Assembly: GCA_017461365.1 (NCBI GenBank)
Contig: JAFTYG010000047.1
Location: 23,705-87,704, forward strand
DNA length: 64,000 nucleotides
Source: Clostridia bacterium
GTDB lineage: Bacteria > Bacillota > Clostridia > Oscillospirales > CAG-272
Reading direction: 5' to 3'
The notes below the pieces were generated by a model. It was not told the DNA's origin. It saw only the letters and a program-made list of their open reading frames with translations, and did not search any database. The position numbers and the translations under genes are program-made. The first letter of the stretch is position 1; each line of letters starts with the position of its first letter. Of the stretch, positions 8,311-17,085 are shown piece after piece.

Positions 8311-9336
8311 TTAGTTAAGCTCTGCGAAGTACTTGATCGTACGAACCATCTGGCTTGTGTAGGAGTTCTCGTTGTCGTACCAAGCAACTACCTGTACCTG
8401 ATATGTGTCGTCGTCGATCTTTGCAACCATTGTCTGAGTTGCATCGAAGAGAGAGCCGTAACGCATACCGATAACGTCGGAGGATACGATCTCCTCTGTG
8501 TTGTAACCGAAGGACTCGGTTGCAGCAGCCTTCATTGCAGCGTTGATGCCGTCAACAGTTACGTCCTTACCCTTTACAACTGCAACAAGGATAGTTGTAG
8601 AACCTGTGCAGGTAGGAACTCTCTGTGCGGAACCGATGAGCTTGCCGTTGAGCTCGGGGATAACAAGGCCGATAGCCTTAGCTGCGCCTGTGGAGTTAGG
8701 AACGATGTTCTGTGCGCCTGCGCGTGCTCTTCTGAGGTCGCCCTTTCTGTGAGGACCGTCGAGGATCATCTGGTCACCTGTGTAAGCGTGAACAGTGGTC
8801 ATGATACCGCTCTGAATGGGAGCGTAGTCGTTAAGAGCCTTAGCCATAGGAGCGAGGCAGTTTGTTGTGCAGGATGCAGCGGAGATGATCTGGTCATCTG
8901 CTGTAAGAGTCTGGTTGTTTACGTTGTAAACGATGGTCTTGAGGTCCTTGCCTGCGGGAGCAGAGATAACGACCTTCTTAGCGCCTGCGTTGATGTGAGC
9001 CATGGACTTGTCCTTGGAGCAGTAGAAACCTGTGCACTCGAGAACAACGTCAACGCCGAGCTCGCCCCAAGGGCAGTTTGCAGCGTCCTTTTCAGCATAG
9101 ATCTTGAGAGTCTTGCCGTCAACTGTGATCGTACCTGCCTCGTCGTCAGCCTCTACAGTGTGGCCCATTGCAAGGTAGTTACCCTGAGCGGTGTCATACT
9201 TGAGAAGGTGAGCGAGCATCTTGGGGCTGGTAAGGTCGTTGATAGCGACAACCTCGTAGCCTTCTGCACCAAACATCTGTCTGAATGCGAGACGGCCGAT
9301 ACGGCCAAAGCCGTTAATAGCAACTTTTACTGACAT
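8311..9336 (-). CDS. gap: Glyceraldehyde-3-phosphate dehydrogenase (type I, NAD)
   Basis: The 341-residue protein has the Rossmann start [15 protein letters not shown], Asp34 in AINDL (typical of NAD preference), the active-site SCTTNC with Cys156, and the later [15 protein letters not shown] segment. It oxidises glyceraldehyde-3-phosphate to 1,3-bisphosphoglycerate in glycolysis. A GGAGG site lies before the ATG. The gene stands alone with its own promoter, not in the gap-pgk-tpi operon common in Firmicutes. Codon use is strongly biased, as in highly expressed genes. Confidence 0.98.
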   Translation of the reverse strand: MSVKVAINGFGRIGRLAFRQMFGAEGYEVVAINDLTSPKMLAHLLKYDTAQGNYLAMGHTVEADDEAGTITVDGKTLKIYAEKDAANCPWGELGVDVVLECTGFYCSKDKSMAHINAGAKKVVISAPAGKDLKTIVYNVNNQTLTADDQIISAASCTTNCLAPMAKALNDYAPIQSGIMTTVHAYTGDQMILDGPHRKGDLRRARAGAQNIVPNSTGAAKAIGLVIPELNGKLIGSAQRVPTCTGSTTILVAVVKGKDVTVDGINAAMKAAATESFGYNTEEIVSSDVIGMRYGSLFDATQTMVAKIDDDTYQVQVVAWYDNENSYTSQMVRTIKYFAELN

Positions 9337-9422
9337 GGTAAAAATCCTCCATTATATAAAAAATTTTTTGACTTTTTTGAAAACGGGCGCACCTAGGGCA
9401 AGCCGCGCGTTATCAATTATAT

Positions 9423-9451
9423 ATTTTAACTCATTTTTGCCAAATATGCAA
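9423..9451 (-). promoter_or_regulatory. Predicted sigma-A promoter of gap
   Basis: On the minus strand, -35 TTGCAT (9446-9451) and -10 TAAAAT (9423-9428) are 17 bp apart. The leader before the ATG would be about 80 nt. The rest of the 358-bp gap (9337-9694) is AT-rich, with only the terminator at 9568-9616. Confidence 0.5.
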
Positions 9452-9567
9452 GCGTTTTGGCGAAATTTTCTAATTTTTGTTAGCTTGTACGATTTTTAAT
9501 GATTATTTTTGTAAAAATCGTTAAAATTACCACAATGTTATATATCAAATACGGCGCGTGGCGCGCT

Positions 9568-9616
9568 ATAAAAAGCGGGAAGCTGTCTCGGTTGCTTTTT
9601 TGAGGCAGCTCCCCGC
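9568..9616 (-). terminator. Terminator of the zinc-ribbon membrane protein gene
   Basis: On the minus strand a long stem (GCGGGGAGCTGCCTC pairing with GAGACAGCTTCCCGC) is followed by a short T-run. It lies about 80 bp after the stop at 9695. Confidence 0.7.
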
Positions 9617-9694
9617 GGGAGATATTAAGTGTCTTTGGTTTTACAGAGCGTCGATAACAATCCCTACGGTCTTATTTAACAAAGCTACCGACTC

Positions 9695-10123
9695 TTACTT
9701 TAAGGTATTGAAATACTCCTTATTATCCATTACATATCCTCTGATACCGAAGAAGTAGAAGAGCGAGCCCGCTATACCTATAACTCCGCCGAAGATGAGG
9801 TTATAGATAAATACGATTATCGGGCCTGTGAGCGGCTCATACGCCTTGACGAGACCTACGCGGTAGGTCATGAGCGTATTGCTCGTTTTGATGTCGCGTA
9901 CAGCCGAGATGATATTGAGTATTCCGACTACTGCGCATACAAAGGTGCAGACCTGACAGATGCCGATGATGAGCCAGATGATGCCGTTGATCTTTATCCT
10001 CTTTGCAAGCTCTTTGAGCTTATCGTCGGACATAGTATTAACGTTGTCCATCGCGCTGTTGCAATTGGTGCATATTTGCGCCGACTCATCCATACCGTAG
10101 CCACAGGTTTTACAAAATTTCAT
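9695..10123 (-). CDS. Small zinc-ribbon membrane protein, unknown function
   Basis: The 142-residue protein starts with a zinc ribbon (MKFCKTCGYGMDESAQICTNC, two CxxC knuckles). Next come a basic helix and two hydrophobic stretches: about residues 45-70 (IIWLIIGICQVCTFVCAVVGIL) and 100-125. The start follows AGGAGG. Such double-knuckle ribbons joined to membrane helices are frequent in Clostridia, but no function is established for this one. It has its own terminator and is probably monocistronic. The similar fold order at 12308-13039 suggests only a shared architecture. Confidence 0.75.
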   Translation of the reverse strand: MKFCKTCGYGMDESAQICTNCNSAMDNVNTMSDDKLKELAKRIKINGIIWLIIGICQVCTFVCAVVGILNIISAVRDIKTSNTLMTYRVGLVKAYEPLTGPIIVFIYNLIFGGVIGIAGSLFYFFGIRGYVMDNKEYFNTLK

Positions 10124-10228
10124 AAAATTGTCCTCCTAAGATCAAGTGATGTACCAATTGTACCATACGGATATGATCTCTGTCAATGCTTTTTTCGGAA
10201 GTTTTTACGAAATTTTACTTTTTTCGAC

Positions 10229-10573
10229 TCAATCGAGGACTATCGACTTCTTTTTTCCGTTTTTGCCTCGGGGATATTCTCTTATTCTTGTTATAAAGTC
10301 AAGGTTTACGGCTTCGAGCGTTCCGTTCTTTTCAACCAGCACAGCTCCGTCGCTGACCTCCTTTACGGTTACGCCGTCAAGCTGTGAATTGAGGGTATAA
10401 ATTATACATTCTTTATCTATAAATCTTTTTGCGAGCTCTGTCATTTGCGTTTTTTCTCCTTTGCTCCTTCGTTTGGCGTTTATTATACGGCGCACTGTTG
10501 CTCTTTCGTTACTTTTTTTGATAAAGATAACGATGAACAGAACAATAAACAGTATAAAAAATTCAGATCTCAT
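10229..10573 (-). CDS. Small membrane-anchored hypothetical protein (DUF6897-like C-terminus)
   Basis: The start is placed at 10573 because AAAGGAG lies six bases upstream; this gives 114 residues. An N-terminal helix (FFILFIVLFIVIFIKK) is followed by a basic linker and a 60-residue domain. That domain begins MTELAKRFIDKECIIYTL and ends VNLDFITRIREYP. It resembles short beta-barrel-like DUF6897 proteins of Clostridia, judged from memory of the family. An internal ATG at the domain start could give a soluble form. Function unknown. Confidence 0.6.
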   Translation of the reverse strand: MRSEFFILFIVLFIVIFIKKSNERATVRRIINAKRRSKGEKTQMTELAKRFIDKECIIYTLNSQLDGVTVKEVSDGAVLVEKNGTLEAVNLDFITRIREYPRGKNGKKKSIVLD

Positions 10574-10597
10574 ATTTGCTCCTTTATTTAATCGTAG

Positions 10598-10616
10598 GGG
10601 CGACCTGCGGTCGCCC
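10598..10616. repeat. Short GC-rich palindromic repeat
   Basis: GGGCGACC and GGTCGCCC form an 8-bp stem around a three-base loop in an otherwise non-coding gap between gdhA and the 114-residue gene. This hairpin type is a frequent intergenic repeat in gut Clostridia. No T-run follows it. Confidence 0.45.
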
Positions 10617-10695
10617 GTCATCATAACGATAGCCGATTGTTTTCGGTGAAGAAAACCCAACGCCCTGCTACCGCGTTTTTTGCGCAAATACAAAT

Positions 10696-10726
10696 ACGAG
10701 CTGCCCTGTTTTGCAAGACAGCTCGT
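10696..10726. terminator. Hairpin downstream of gdhA
   Basis: ACGAGCTG and CAGCTCGT, with further pairing inside, form a stem just after the gdhA stop. The following T-run is interrupted (ATTTGTATTTG on the minus strand), so termination may be partial. Confidence 0.55.
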
Positions 10727-10739
10727 TGGATGTTCTAAA

Positions 10740-12092
10740 TTAAACTGCGCCCTGAGCCTTCATAGCCTCAGCAACCTTTACGAAGCCCGCGATATTAGCG
10801 CCTGCTACAAGGTCATCACCGAGACCGTATTCATGAGCCGCATTGATAGAGTTGTTGAAGATGTTCTTCATGATCATATGAAGCTTCTCGTCAACCTCTT
10901 CCTCTGTCCAGCTATAACGCATAGAGTTCTGAGACATCTCAAGTCCGGATACGGAAACGCCGCCTGCGTTAACTGCCTTGGAGGGAGCAACGATAACACC
11001 GTTTGCCTTAAGGTAAGCTATTGCCTCGTTTGTTGTAGGCATATTGGATACCTCAACGTAGTACTTAACGCCGTTTGCAACTATCTGCTCAGCCTCAGCC
11101 ATTCCAACCTCATTCTGAGTTGCGCAGGGCATAAGGATGTCTGCCTTTACGCCCCAAGGCTTCTTGCCTGCGAAGAACTCAACGCCGAACTTATCTGCGT
11201 AGTCCTGAACTCTGTTGCGGCAGGATGCTCTCATCTCGAGCATATAATCGATCTTTTCCTTTGTATTGATACCGTCGGGATCGTAAACGTATCCGTCGGG
11301 GCCCGAAATGGTAACTACCTTACCGCCGAGCTCTGTGATCTTGGATACTGTACCCCAAGCAACGTTACCGAAGCCAGATACTGCGAATGTCTTGCCCTTG
11401 ATCTCGTCCTTGAAGTAGTTAAGAAGCTCTACTGTGTAGTAAACAGCTCCGTAGCCTGTTGCCTCGGGACGGATGAGCGAGCCGCCGTAAGGAAGTCCCT
11501 TACCTGTGAGAACGCCTGTGAACTCGTTACGAATTCTCTTATACTGACCGAAGAGGTAGCCTACCTCACGCGCGCCTACACCGATGTCGCCTGCGGGAAC
11601 GTCTGTGTCAGGTCCTATGTACTTGCAGAGCTCTGTCATAAAGCTCTGGCAGAAGCGCATTACCTCTGCGTCGGACTTACCCTGAGGATCGAAGTCGGAT
11701 CCGCCCTTACCGCCGCCCATAGGCAGAGATGTGAGGGAGTTCTTGAAGGTCTGCTCAAATCCGAGGAACTTGATGATGCTCTCGTTTACTGTGGGATGGA
11801 AACGGAGACCGCCCTTGTAAGGACCTATTGCGCTGTTGAACTGAATTCTGAAGCCGCGGTTTACCTGCACGTTGCCCTTATCGTCTGTCCACGGAACGCG
11901 GAACTTGATAATTCTTTCGGGCTCGACCATTCTCTCAAGAACGCCCGACGTGATGTAATCGGGGCGAGCTTCGATAACGGGCTCGATAGACTCGAGGACC
12001 TCTTTTACTGTCTGGTGGAACTCAGGCTCGTTAGGATTTCTCTTAACGACTCTTTCCATCAATTCGTTGAGATACTGATTTTTAAAACTCAT
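10740..12092 (-). CDS. gdhA: NADP-specific glutamate dehydrogenase
   Basis: The 450-residue protein is the usual length for hexameric GDH50. It has the substrate Lys motif GGLRFHPTVNESIIKFLGFEQTFKN with the PMGGGKGGSDFDP catalytic region. The dinucleotide fold carries VSGFGNVAWGTVSK, and the C-terminal SVSGLEMSQNSMRYSW segment is typical. It interconverts 2-oxoglutarate plus ammonium with glutamate, usually anabolic in fermenting Clostridia. GGAAGG precedes the ATG at a slightly long spacing. It is monocistronic with a near-perfect promoter, in line with high expression. Confidence 0.97.
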   Translation of the reverse strand: MSFKNQYLNELMERVVKRNPNEPEFHQTVKEVLESIEPVIEARPDYITSGVLERMVEPERIIKFRVPWTDDKGNVQVNRGFRIQFNSAIGPYKGGLRFHPTVNESIIKFLGFEQTFKNSLTSLPMGGGKGGSDFDPQGKSDAEVMRFCQSFMTELCKYIGPDTDVPAGDIGVGAREVGYLFGQYKRIRNEFTGVLTGKGLPYGGSLIRPEATGYGAVYYTVELLNYFKDEIKGKTFAVSGFGNVAWGTVSKITELGGKVVTISGPDGYVYDPDGINTKEKIDYMLEMRASCRNRVQDYADKFGVEFFAGKKPWGVKADILMPCATQNEVGMAEAEQIVANGVKYYVEVSNMPTTNEAIAYLKANGVIVAPSKAVNAGGVSVSGLEMSQNSMRYSWTEEEVDEKLHMIMKNIFNNSINAAHEYGLGDDLVAGANIAGFVKVAEAMKAQGAV

Positions 12093-12217
12093 CTTTGGTT
12101 TACCTTCCCTTTTTAAAAAATTTTAATTGATGATGTTTTGTAATTGCAAAATGAAAGTCGATCTTCTCGGTCTTGCAAAGCGCACAGCTCGGAAAAGAAC
12201 TTCGTTTCAACGGATAT

Positions 12218-12246
12218 ATTATATCACAGCTTTTTTTGCCTGTCAA
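12218..12246 (-). promoter_or_regulatory. Consensus sigma-A promoter of gdhA
   Basis: On the minus strand TTGACA (12241-12246) and TATAAT (12218-12223) are separated by exactly 17 bp. The leader of roughly 120 nt before the ATG contains no riboswitch I recognise. Confidence 0.8.
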
Positions 12247-12307
12247 TAATATTTTTTCAATTATCGGCAGTTTTTGCAAGTTTTTTACTTAAAATTTCAT
12301 TTACCGC

Positions 12308-13039
12308 CTATTTACGGCGCGACCTTGTCTGACTGTTATAGGTTCCGACGAAGAATATTTTTCTCAGTGAGTCTTTGAGCGGCTTGACTATCGCTATTAT
12401 TATGAGCATCATTCCGAACAAAAAGAGCGAGACGAACGAGCAGCTCGACCACACCACGGGAGACACCACGTCGAAGGTGACGAATATCAAAAGCTCTATG
12501 AGCATGGTCCACGCTCCGAGCGCGATAAGTCCTCCTCCGACGGCATAAAGTCTTCCCTTTTTCAGGTATTTCAAGAGCGCCACCTCAAAGGTAACGATAA
12601 GTCCGAGCACTGCGGTTATCGGCAAAGCGAAGGTCAGAAACCAATTTCCCTCCACCTGAAAGTTTATATACCACAAAAAGAGCGCGGCGGCGGCAAAATC
12701 ACACGCCGTAAAGGTGACGGGCTCGGGCTTTTTGAACCAGAACGGCAATACAAATACAATATATGCGAGCAGTATTCCTCCCGCCACATATCCCGACCAG
12801 CCGACGCGGTCAAGCCACGTCAGCTCGAACAGAAGCGGTATTGCCATAGCGACGGCGGCTATCACCGTGATGACGAAAAGCACGCCTTTGGGGTTGAACT
12901 CCTCCGAGCTGAATTCCTTTTTGGGGTAGGTATCGATATTTTCGGTTACGGGAAAATCGGGATGATATACTCTCGTTTCGCATATTGGGCAGACCTTTTG
13001 TCCGTCGGAAAGGTGAGCTCCGCATTTTATACAGTACAT
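12308..13039 (-). CDS. Zinc-ribbon polytopic membrane protein (DUF6320-like)
   Basis: The 243-residue protein begins with a zinc ribbon (MYCIKCGAHLSDGQKVCPIC). A soluble linker ends near residue 50, and about six hydrophobic helices fill the rest. Its ATG overlaps the TAA of the esterase-acyltransferase gene by one base (TAATG) and uses a GGAGG site inside that gene, so the two are translationally coupled. The pairing suggests a membrane partner for the lipid or acyl chemistry of the upstream protein. From memory, DUF6320 proteins occur next to alcohol-acetyltransferase-like genes; function unknown. Confidence 0.75.
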   Translation of the reverse strand: MYCIKCGAHLSDGQKVCPICETRVYHPDFPVTENIDTYPKKEFSSEEFNPKGVLFVITVIAAVAMAIPLLFELTWLDRVGWSGYVAGGILLAYIVFVLPFWFKKPEPVTFTACDFAAAALFLWYINFQVEGNWFLTFALPITAVLGLIVTFEVALLKYLKKGRLYAVGGGLIALGAWTMLIELLIFVTFDVVSPVVWSSCSFVSLFLFGMMLIIIAIVKPLKDSLRKIFFVGTYNSQTRSRRK

Positions 13040-15267
13040 TATTTTCCTCCTCTCGTGTTGCTTTCGACCACGGCGTCGAGCTCTATCTCACGAAACACCT
13101 TATGCATCTCATATTCGAGGACCGGCTCGCTTACGTTTCTTATGATGTTGAGGTACAGCTTTCCTTTATAGGTCACCGCCGAGGTATTATACGGCGCGGT
13201 CGACTGTACGCCGATGACGAAATCCATACGGTCTATCCTTTTGTCAAGCTCCTCGGGCAGGCTGACCACTCCGAGGTTTGAAAAGCTGAACGATGATTTT
13301 CTCTCTCCGACGGCATTGAAGGCGAGGCGCATAACTATATTTTTGATAAACAGCGGTGTTATGCGGTTGATGACGGGCTTTTCGTTTCCCACGTTGGTAG
13401 CTATCATTGCCGCCATATTCTTCTCGGTGATCTCAAGGCTCATCTGCTTTGAGATTATTCCGCAGATCTCGTCAAAGGTATAATCTCCGAGCGCGGGATC
13501 TATACCCGGGCAGGCATAGAGCATAAAGTTACGCAGTGTGCTCGACGGAAAGATCTTACGCAGATTTACGGGTACAAGTATTTTTATGGGCTTTTGCTTT
13601 TTTCTGTCAGGGATACGTCTCTCCTGTATCCTTAGCGTTGCGACCGTCAGCACGGCGACAAGGTAGGCGGTGACTGTTACGCCCCTTTTTTTGGCTTCCC
13701 TATGCACCGTATCGGCGTCAAGGATAAAGGTGGTATTCGTTTTAAAGCCGTCGGCTTCGCGCTTGCCCTTTATCTTAAAGCAATCGGTATTTTGTCTCGA
13801 CGCTTTCTTTGGCCCTGCGTACTTAAAGAAGCTGTCCTCGAGCTCCTTTTTCGAGGGATTTTCAAGTCGGTCGAGTATTCCGTTTCCCGTGGGGACTCTG
13901 ACGTTTTCCTTTTGATAAAGGTATTCAGCAAGGAGTGTCTTTAAGAACACGAGCGCTCCGTTTCCGTCGGTGACGGCATGAAAGAATTCTATGGCAAGTC
14001 TCTTTTTATACACGATCACACGGAAAGCGCATTTTCTTATATCGTCAAATGGCATTCTTGCAAGCGGATAGGGCTTTTCGTCGATTATTTTCGGGGCTTT
14101 TGGTATCTCCTCGAGGTAGTACCAGAAAACTCCCGTTTTTATTCTTACGGCGATAGAAGGAAATCTTCTGACGGTGACGTCGAGCGCGGCGGCAAGGCTT
14201 TGCATATCAATATCCTCGGAAAAGGTAGCGGAGAGACGGAACACGTTATTCCAATTTCTCTTTCTCGATGCGGGGAATATTTTTGCCGCGTTATCAAGCA
14301 GGAGCCAACGGAGCTTTTTCTGGCTCGGTATCTTTTCTTTGAGGAATTTTCCTATTTTTTCGAGGTCGGAGCGGTTCTCCTTCAGCCCGTACAGTACGTA
14401 TCCGTGCCACATTCCCGAAGCGACGACAAGTCGGCTCTCCGCGCCCGAGGCTATAAGCTTTTCGTGCATCAGTACGGCGTCGTCGAGCATTATCTCGTCT
14501 CCTCCGACGAATATGAGTGACGGGGGCATTCCCTTTGTCTTTCCGAAGAGCGGAGACATTCTCGGATCGCGCTTTATTTCTCTGTCGGCATCGGCGTCGG
14601 GATTTTCGATAGGCTCTGCGCGCCCTATATCGGCGCTTTCAGTACCGTAAACGTAAAGGTCGGCGTAAAATTTAAGCCTCTGCTTTGTCATTGACGGATC
14701 AGCCTTTTCGTTTTTTTCGTAGGACGCTCCCGAGGCGGTAAGGTCTGTCCACGGAGATATAGCTATGATGCCTGCGGGCAACGTTCTTCCCTTTTCCGCG
14801 AGCTTCTGACAGAGCGAATAGCAAAGTCCGCCTCCCGCGCTTTCTCCGCAGAGTATCATCTGCGACGGATCGTAGCCTGCGGATATGAGGTATCCGTAAG
14901 CATCCGTAGCGTCGTCGAGAGCGGTGGGAAAGGTATGCTCAGGCGCGAGTCTGTATTCGGGACAAAGGACGCGGATGCCGAAGCGCGCCGCAAGCACTGT
15001 TCCGAAGCCTTTGGCGTAATTGAGGTTGCCCGACGTATATCCTCCTCCGTGAAGGTAGAGAATGACGCCTCCCGAGAGCTCGTTTTTCGGGGTGATCATC
15101 GCCGCGGTGAAGTCACCTACGGTGATCGTCTCGCTTGTAACATCGTTTTTATAGGAGCGCGCCATAAATCTACCCAGCGTATCCTGTCTTTTACGCATGG
15201 ACTCAAGAGTTGAACTTGACATCATAGGCTTCATAAGCCTTAGCTGCGAACGCAAAAATTTTTTCAT
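13039..15267 (-). CDS. Fusion of an HSL-type alpha/beta-hydrolase and a condensation/alcohol-acetyltransferase-like domain
   Basis: This 742-residue protein joins two enzymes. Residues 1 to about 315 are a hormone-sensitive-lipase-type esterase with the oxyanion HGGG (73-76), nucleophile Ser143 in GESAGG, Asp257 in GGDE and His288. Residues about 325-742 resemble CoA-dependent acyltransferases of the WES/PapA/alcohol-acetyltransferase fold, with the catalytic HxxxD as HAVTDG (His430, Asp434). The reading frame is continuous, so this is a true fusion. A protein that both hydrolyses and forms acyl esters, followed by a coupled membrane protein, suggests acyl transfer to a lipid or cell-surface alcohol. 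Substrates are unknown. Confidence 0.85.
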   Translation of the reverse strand: MKKFLRSQLRLMKPMMSSSTLESMRKRQDTLGRFMARSYKNDVTSETITVGDFTAAMITPKNELSGGVILYLHGGGYTSGNLNYAKGFGTVLAARFGIRVLCPEYRLAPEHTFPTALDDATDAYGYLISAGYDPSQMILCGESAGGGLCYSLCQKLAEKGRTLPAGIIAISPWTDLTASGASYEKNEKADPSMTKQRLKFYADLYVYGTESADIGRAEPIENPDADADREIKRDPRMSPLFGKTKGMPPSLIFVGGDEIMLDDAVLMHEKLIASGAESRLVVASGMWHGYVLYGLKENRSDLEKIGKFLKEKIPSQKKLRWLLLDNAAKIFPASRKRNWNNVFRLSATFSEDIDMQSLAAALDVTVRRFPSIAVRIKTGVFWYYLEEIPKAPKIIDEKPYPLARMPFDDIRKCAFRVIVYKKRLAIEFFHAVTDGNGALVFLKTLLAEYLYQKENVRVPTGNGILDRLENPSKKELEDSFFKYAGPKKASRQNTDCFKIKGKREADGFKTNTTFILDADTVHREAKKRGVTVTAYLVAVLTVATLRIQERRIPDRKKQKPIKILVPVNLRKIFPSSTLRNFMLYACPGIDPALGDYTFDEICGIISKQMSLEITEKNMAAMIATNVGNEKPVINRITPLFIKNIVMRLAFNAVGERKSSFSFSNLGVVSLPEELDKRIDRMDFVIGVQSTAPYNTSAVTYKGKLYLNIIRNVSEPVLEYEMHKVFREIELDAVVESNTRGGK

Positions 15268-15356
15268 AGCCGTCTCCTTTCTGTTTTTTCAGCTCCATTA
15301 TACCACATCGAAAAGGTTTTGTCAATTCAATGACGGATAAAGTAAACGATACCGGG

Positions 15357-15400
15357 ACAAATTGAAATTTGTCGGGATGTTCAAATCATTGTTTGAACAC
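15357..15400. repeat. Partial dispersed repeat, TIR-like
   Basis: CAAATTGAAATTTGTCGGG matches the terminal inverted repeat found around the larger intergenic elements at 19869, 47466, 53056, 56249 and 63846. It is followed by a TTCAAATcattgTTTGAA palindrome. This copy lacks the inner core. Confidence 0.5.
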
Positions 15401-15404
15401 AAAC

Positions 15405-15443
15405 CACAAAAAAAACGGTGCTGCTTTTTTCAAGTAGCACCGT
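15405..15443 (-). terminator. Intrinsic terminator of the HPr-like gene
   Basis: On the minus strand an 11-bp stem (ACGGTGCTACT with AGCAGCACCGT) is followed by eight T residues. It starts seven bases after the stop at 15450. Confidence 0.85.
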
Positions 15444-15449
15444 CTCAGT

Positions 15450-15695
15450 TTATTCTTTTATAAATTTTTCGAATTCGTAATAGTAGTCGTTATCCATTAC
15501 AAGCAGAAGATCGTCCCAATTGAGTTTCTTTGCAAGAATAACTCCAAGCAGGCTCTTTGCGTTTACCGCAAACTTTGTTCCGCTCTGAAGCGTTATCCTT
15601 CCCTGCAATTTCGTTGAGATAGCAACAAGCTTTTTGACATCTTCCATTGTATCGATCTCAACTCTGTACACGTATTTCTTTTCGTTAGCTATCAT
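15450..15695 (-). CDS. HPr-like protein lacking the phosphorylatable histidine
   Basis: The start at 15695 follows AAAGGA with nine-base spacing and gives 81 residues, the HPr length. The segment LQGRITLQSGTKFAVNAKSLLGVI lines up with HPr from the region after the active site through the conserved NAKSxxGV, and the C-terminal helix is present. The GLHARP active-site loop is replaced by TMEDVKKLVAI and the protein contains no histidine at all. It therefore cannot be a PEP-dependent phosphocarrier. It may be a structural or regulatory HPr-fold protein. It is monocistronic with a strong terminator. Confidence 0.75.
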   Translation of the reverse strand: MIANEKKYVYRVEIDTMEDVKKLVAISTKLQGRITLQSGTKFAVNAKSLLGVILAKKLNWDDLLLVMDNDYYYEFEKFIKE

Positions 15696-15852
15696 CTTGA
15701 TCATTCCTTTCTTCAACCAGGTATTTACCGATTTTTTCCTCGGCACTATTATTTTACAGGTATAATATTACAATATTATGAACAAATATTTAATTTCTTG
15801 TAAAATTGCACAATTTGCAACAGCTCCAAATGTGCAACATCACCAAAGGTAA

Positions 15853-16632
15853 TTATTTTCCCTTATGAGCGTCCTTTTTCTTTTCGTGTTTGCCCTTTCC
15901 CGTTTTCTTTTGTATATACATATACACCAAATATCCCATTCCGCTGAGCACTCCCGTGATGATAAAGAACCACAGCGCGCTCATCCATTCCCTCTCTCCC
16001 ATGGCGTCGCCGCTGAGGGTAGACATTATTATAGAGGGAAATCGGCAGGTGGCAGTTATCAGCACGTAAAGCGGTATGCTCATCTCGGTGAGTCCTATTA
16101 TATACGTCAGAAGATCCTTTGGGGTACCCGGTATAAGAAAGAGCAGCGCGAGAAAGATATTTCTCTTTTTTGGATCGCCGAGCACGGGCATTGAATCGAG
16201 CTTTTCACGCGGATAAAACGCCTCGATGAGCTTTCTGCCGAAGCGTCTTGCAAGCCAGATGGCGATAATACTTCCTATGGTAATTCCGACTGTACAGAGC
16301 ACAGCGCCCCACCACGCTCCGAAGGCGTAGCCCGCCGCGACCTCGACGACCTCCCCCGGGATAAAGGCTATGATGACCTGCACGATACATATTGCAACCA
16401 TTATTACAGCGCTGAGAAAGTGATGCCTGTCTATCAGGTCTCTGAGAACGTTTCCGTTTTCGTACTCCGCGCTGAGCTTATTCAATACTATAATACCCGC
16501 TACCGACAGCACGCACATAAGCACGGACACGATCGACAGGGTTATTCCCGCGCGTCTTTTCGAATAGTGTCCTCTGTCCTCTATCTCTTTATCAGCGAAT
16601 ATCTTTTTTACTCGTTCCCGTTTTTTTCCCAA
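15853..16632 (-). CDS. TVP38/TMEM64 (DedA-superfamily) membrane protein
   Basis: The likely start is a TTG at 16632 downstream of GGAGG, giving 259 residues; no ATG is well placed. After a charged N-terminus, about five to six hydrophobic segments follow. The SNARE-associated/VTT core includes FIPGEVVEVAAGYAFGAWWG and the later FLIPGTPKDLLTYIIGLT, where the G-x-V-x-x-A-G-Y-x-F-G and PGTPKD motifs are family hallmarks. Related proteins act in lipid scrambling or membrane homeostasis. It ends in a lysine-rich tail. It is transcribed away from the glycine riboswitch. Confidence 0.85.
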   Translation of the reverse strand: MGKKRERVKKIFADKEIEDRGHYSKRRAGITLSIVSVLMCVLSVAGIIVLNKLSAEYENGNVLRDLIDRHHFLSAVIMVAICIVQVIIAFIPGEVVEVAAGYAFGAWWGAVLCTVGITIGSIIAIWLARRFGRKLIEAFYPREKLDSMPVLGDPKKRNIFLALLFLIPGTPKDLLTYIIGLTEMSIPLYVLITATCRFPSIIMSTLSGDAMGEREWMSALWFFIITGVLSGMGYLVYMYIQKKTGKGKHEKKKDAHKGK

Positions 16633-16804
16633 TCCTCTTATCCTCCGATGGCGACCGCACTCCTTGACGGTTACACTACATATTATAATACCACAATTTT
16701 CTTGTCTTTGCAAAGGGTTTCGAAAAAAATTTATATAAATTTTTCAGTATTTCATTCAAAATTCACATAAATGTGACAAAGTTCAAATATTTTTCACAGA
16801 GCTA

Positions 16805-16833
16805 TTGACAAAGCGTCGGTATTGTGCTAAAAT
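16805..16833 (+). promoter_or_regulatory. Sigma-A promoter of the riboswitch-agcS transcript
   Basis: TTGACA (16805-16810) and TAAAAT (16828-16833) are 17 bp apart. Transcription would start near 16840, about 40 nt before the aptamer. Confidence 0.75.
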
Positions 16834-16878
16834 GATTGTATATTCTGTTGATGTTATCGGAATTTTTTTAAAGACCGA

Positions 16879-16979
16879 TAGCGGAGGAGCTTTGGAGAAC
16901 CCCGCATAGAGGCGGGTGCCGAAGGTGCAAGGTGTCGTTCTGCGGCATCGAATCTCTCAGGCAAAAGGACAAAGCATTT
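16879..16979 (+). ncRNA. Glycine riboswitch (gcvT element), single aptamer
   Basis: The segment has the conserved glycine-aptamer sequences in order: CTTTGGAGAACCCCGC, a P2/P3 region with GGTGCCGAAGGTGCAAGG, and AATCTCTCAGGCAAAAGGAC at its 3' end. I see one aptamer only, not the usual tandem pair. The downstream gene is an AgcS symporter, not the gcvT operon. The RNA therefore probably adjusts glycine/alanine transport to the glycine level, with the hairpin at 17026 as expression platform. Confidence 0.92.
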
Positions 16980-17025
16980 GATGTATTTACGTAAAAATAA
17001 TTATATCAATATGTTTTACCCTGTG

Positions 17026-17049
17026 CCGCTGAGACGATCAGCGGTTTTT
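17026..17049 (+). terminator. Riboswitch expression-platform terminator
   Basis: CCGCTGA and TCAGCGG form a 7-bp stem followed by TTTTT, between the glycine aptamer and the AgcS ribosome binding site. Confidence 0.7.
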
Positions 17050-17085
17050 CTATTTTTTTATTTTATTTTTTAAGGAGGAATTCTT

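Noticed and set aside
8293-9333. Long plus-strand open frame of 346 residues opposite gap
   Set aside because: It is the mirror of a highly biased, strongly conserved gene. It is Cys/Val/Ser-rich with no domain, and has no ribosome binding site.
10680-12116. 478-residue open frame opposite gdhA
   Set aside because: Antisense shadow caused by the codon bias of gdhA; composition is unlike a real protein and it reads through the gdhA terminator and start region.
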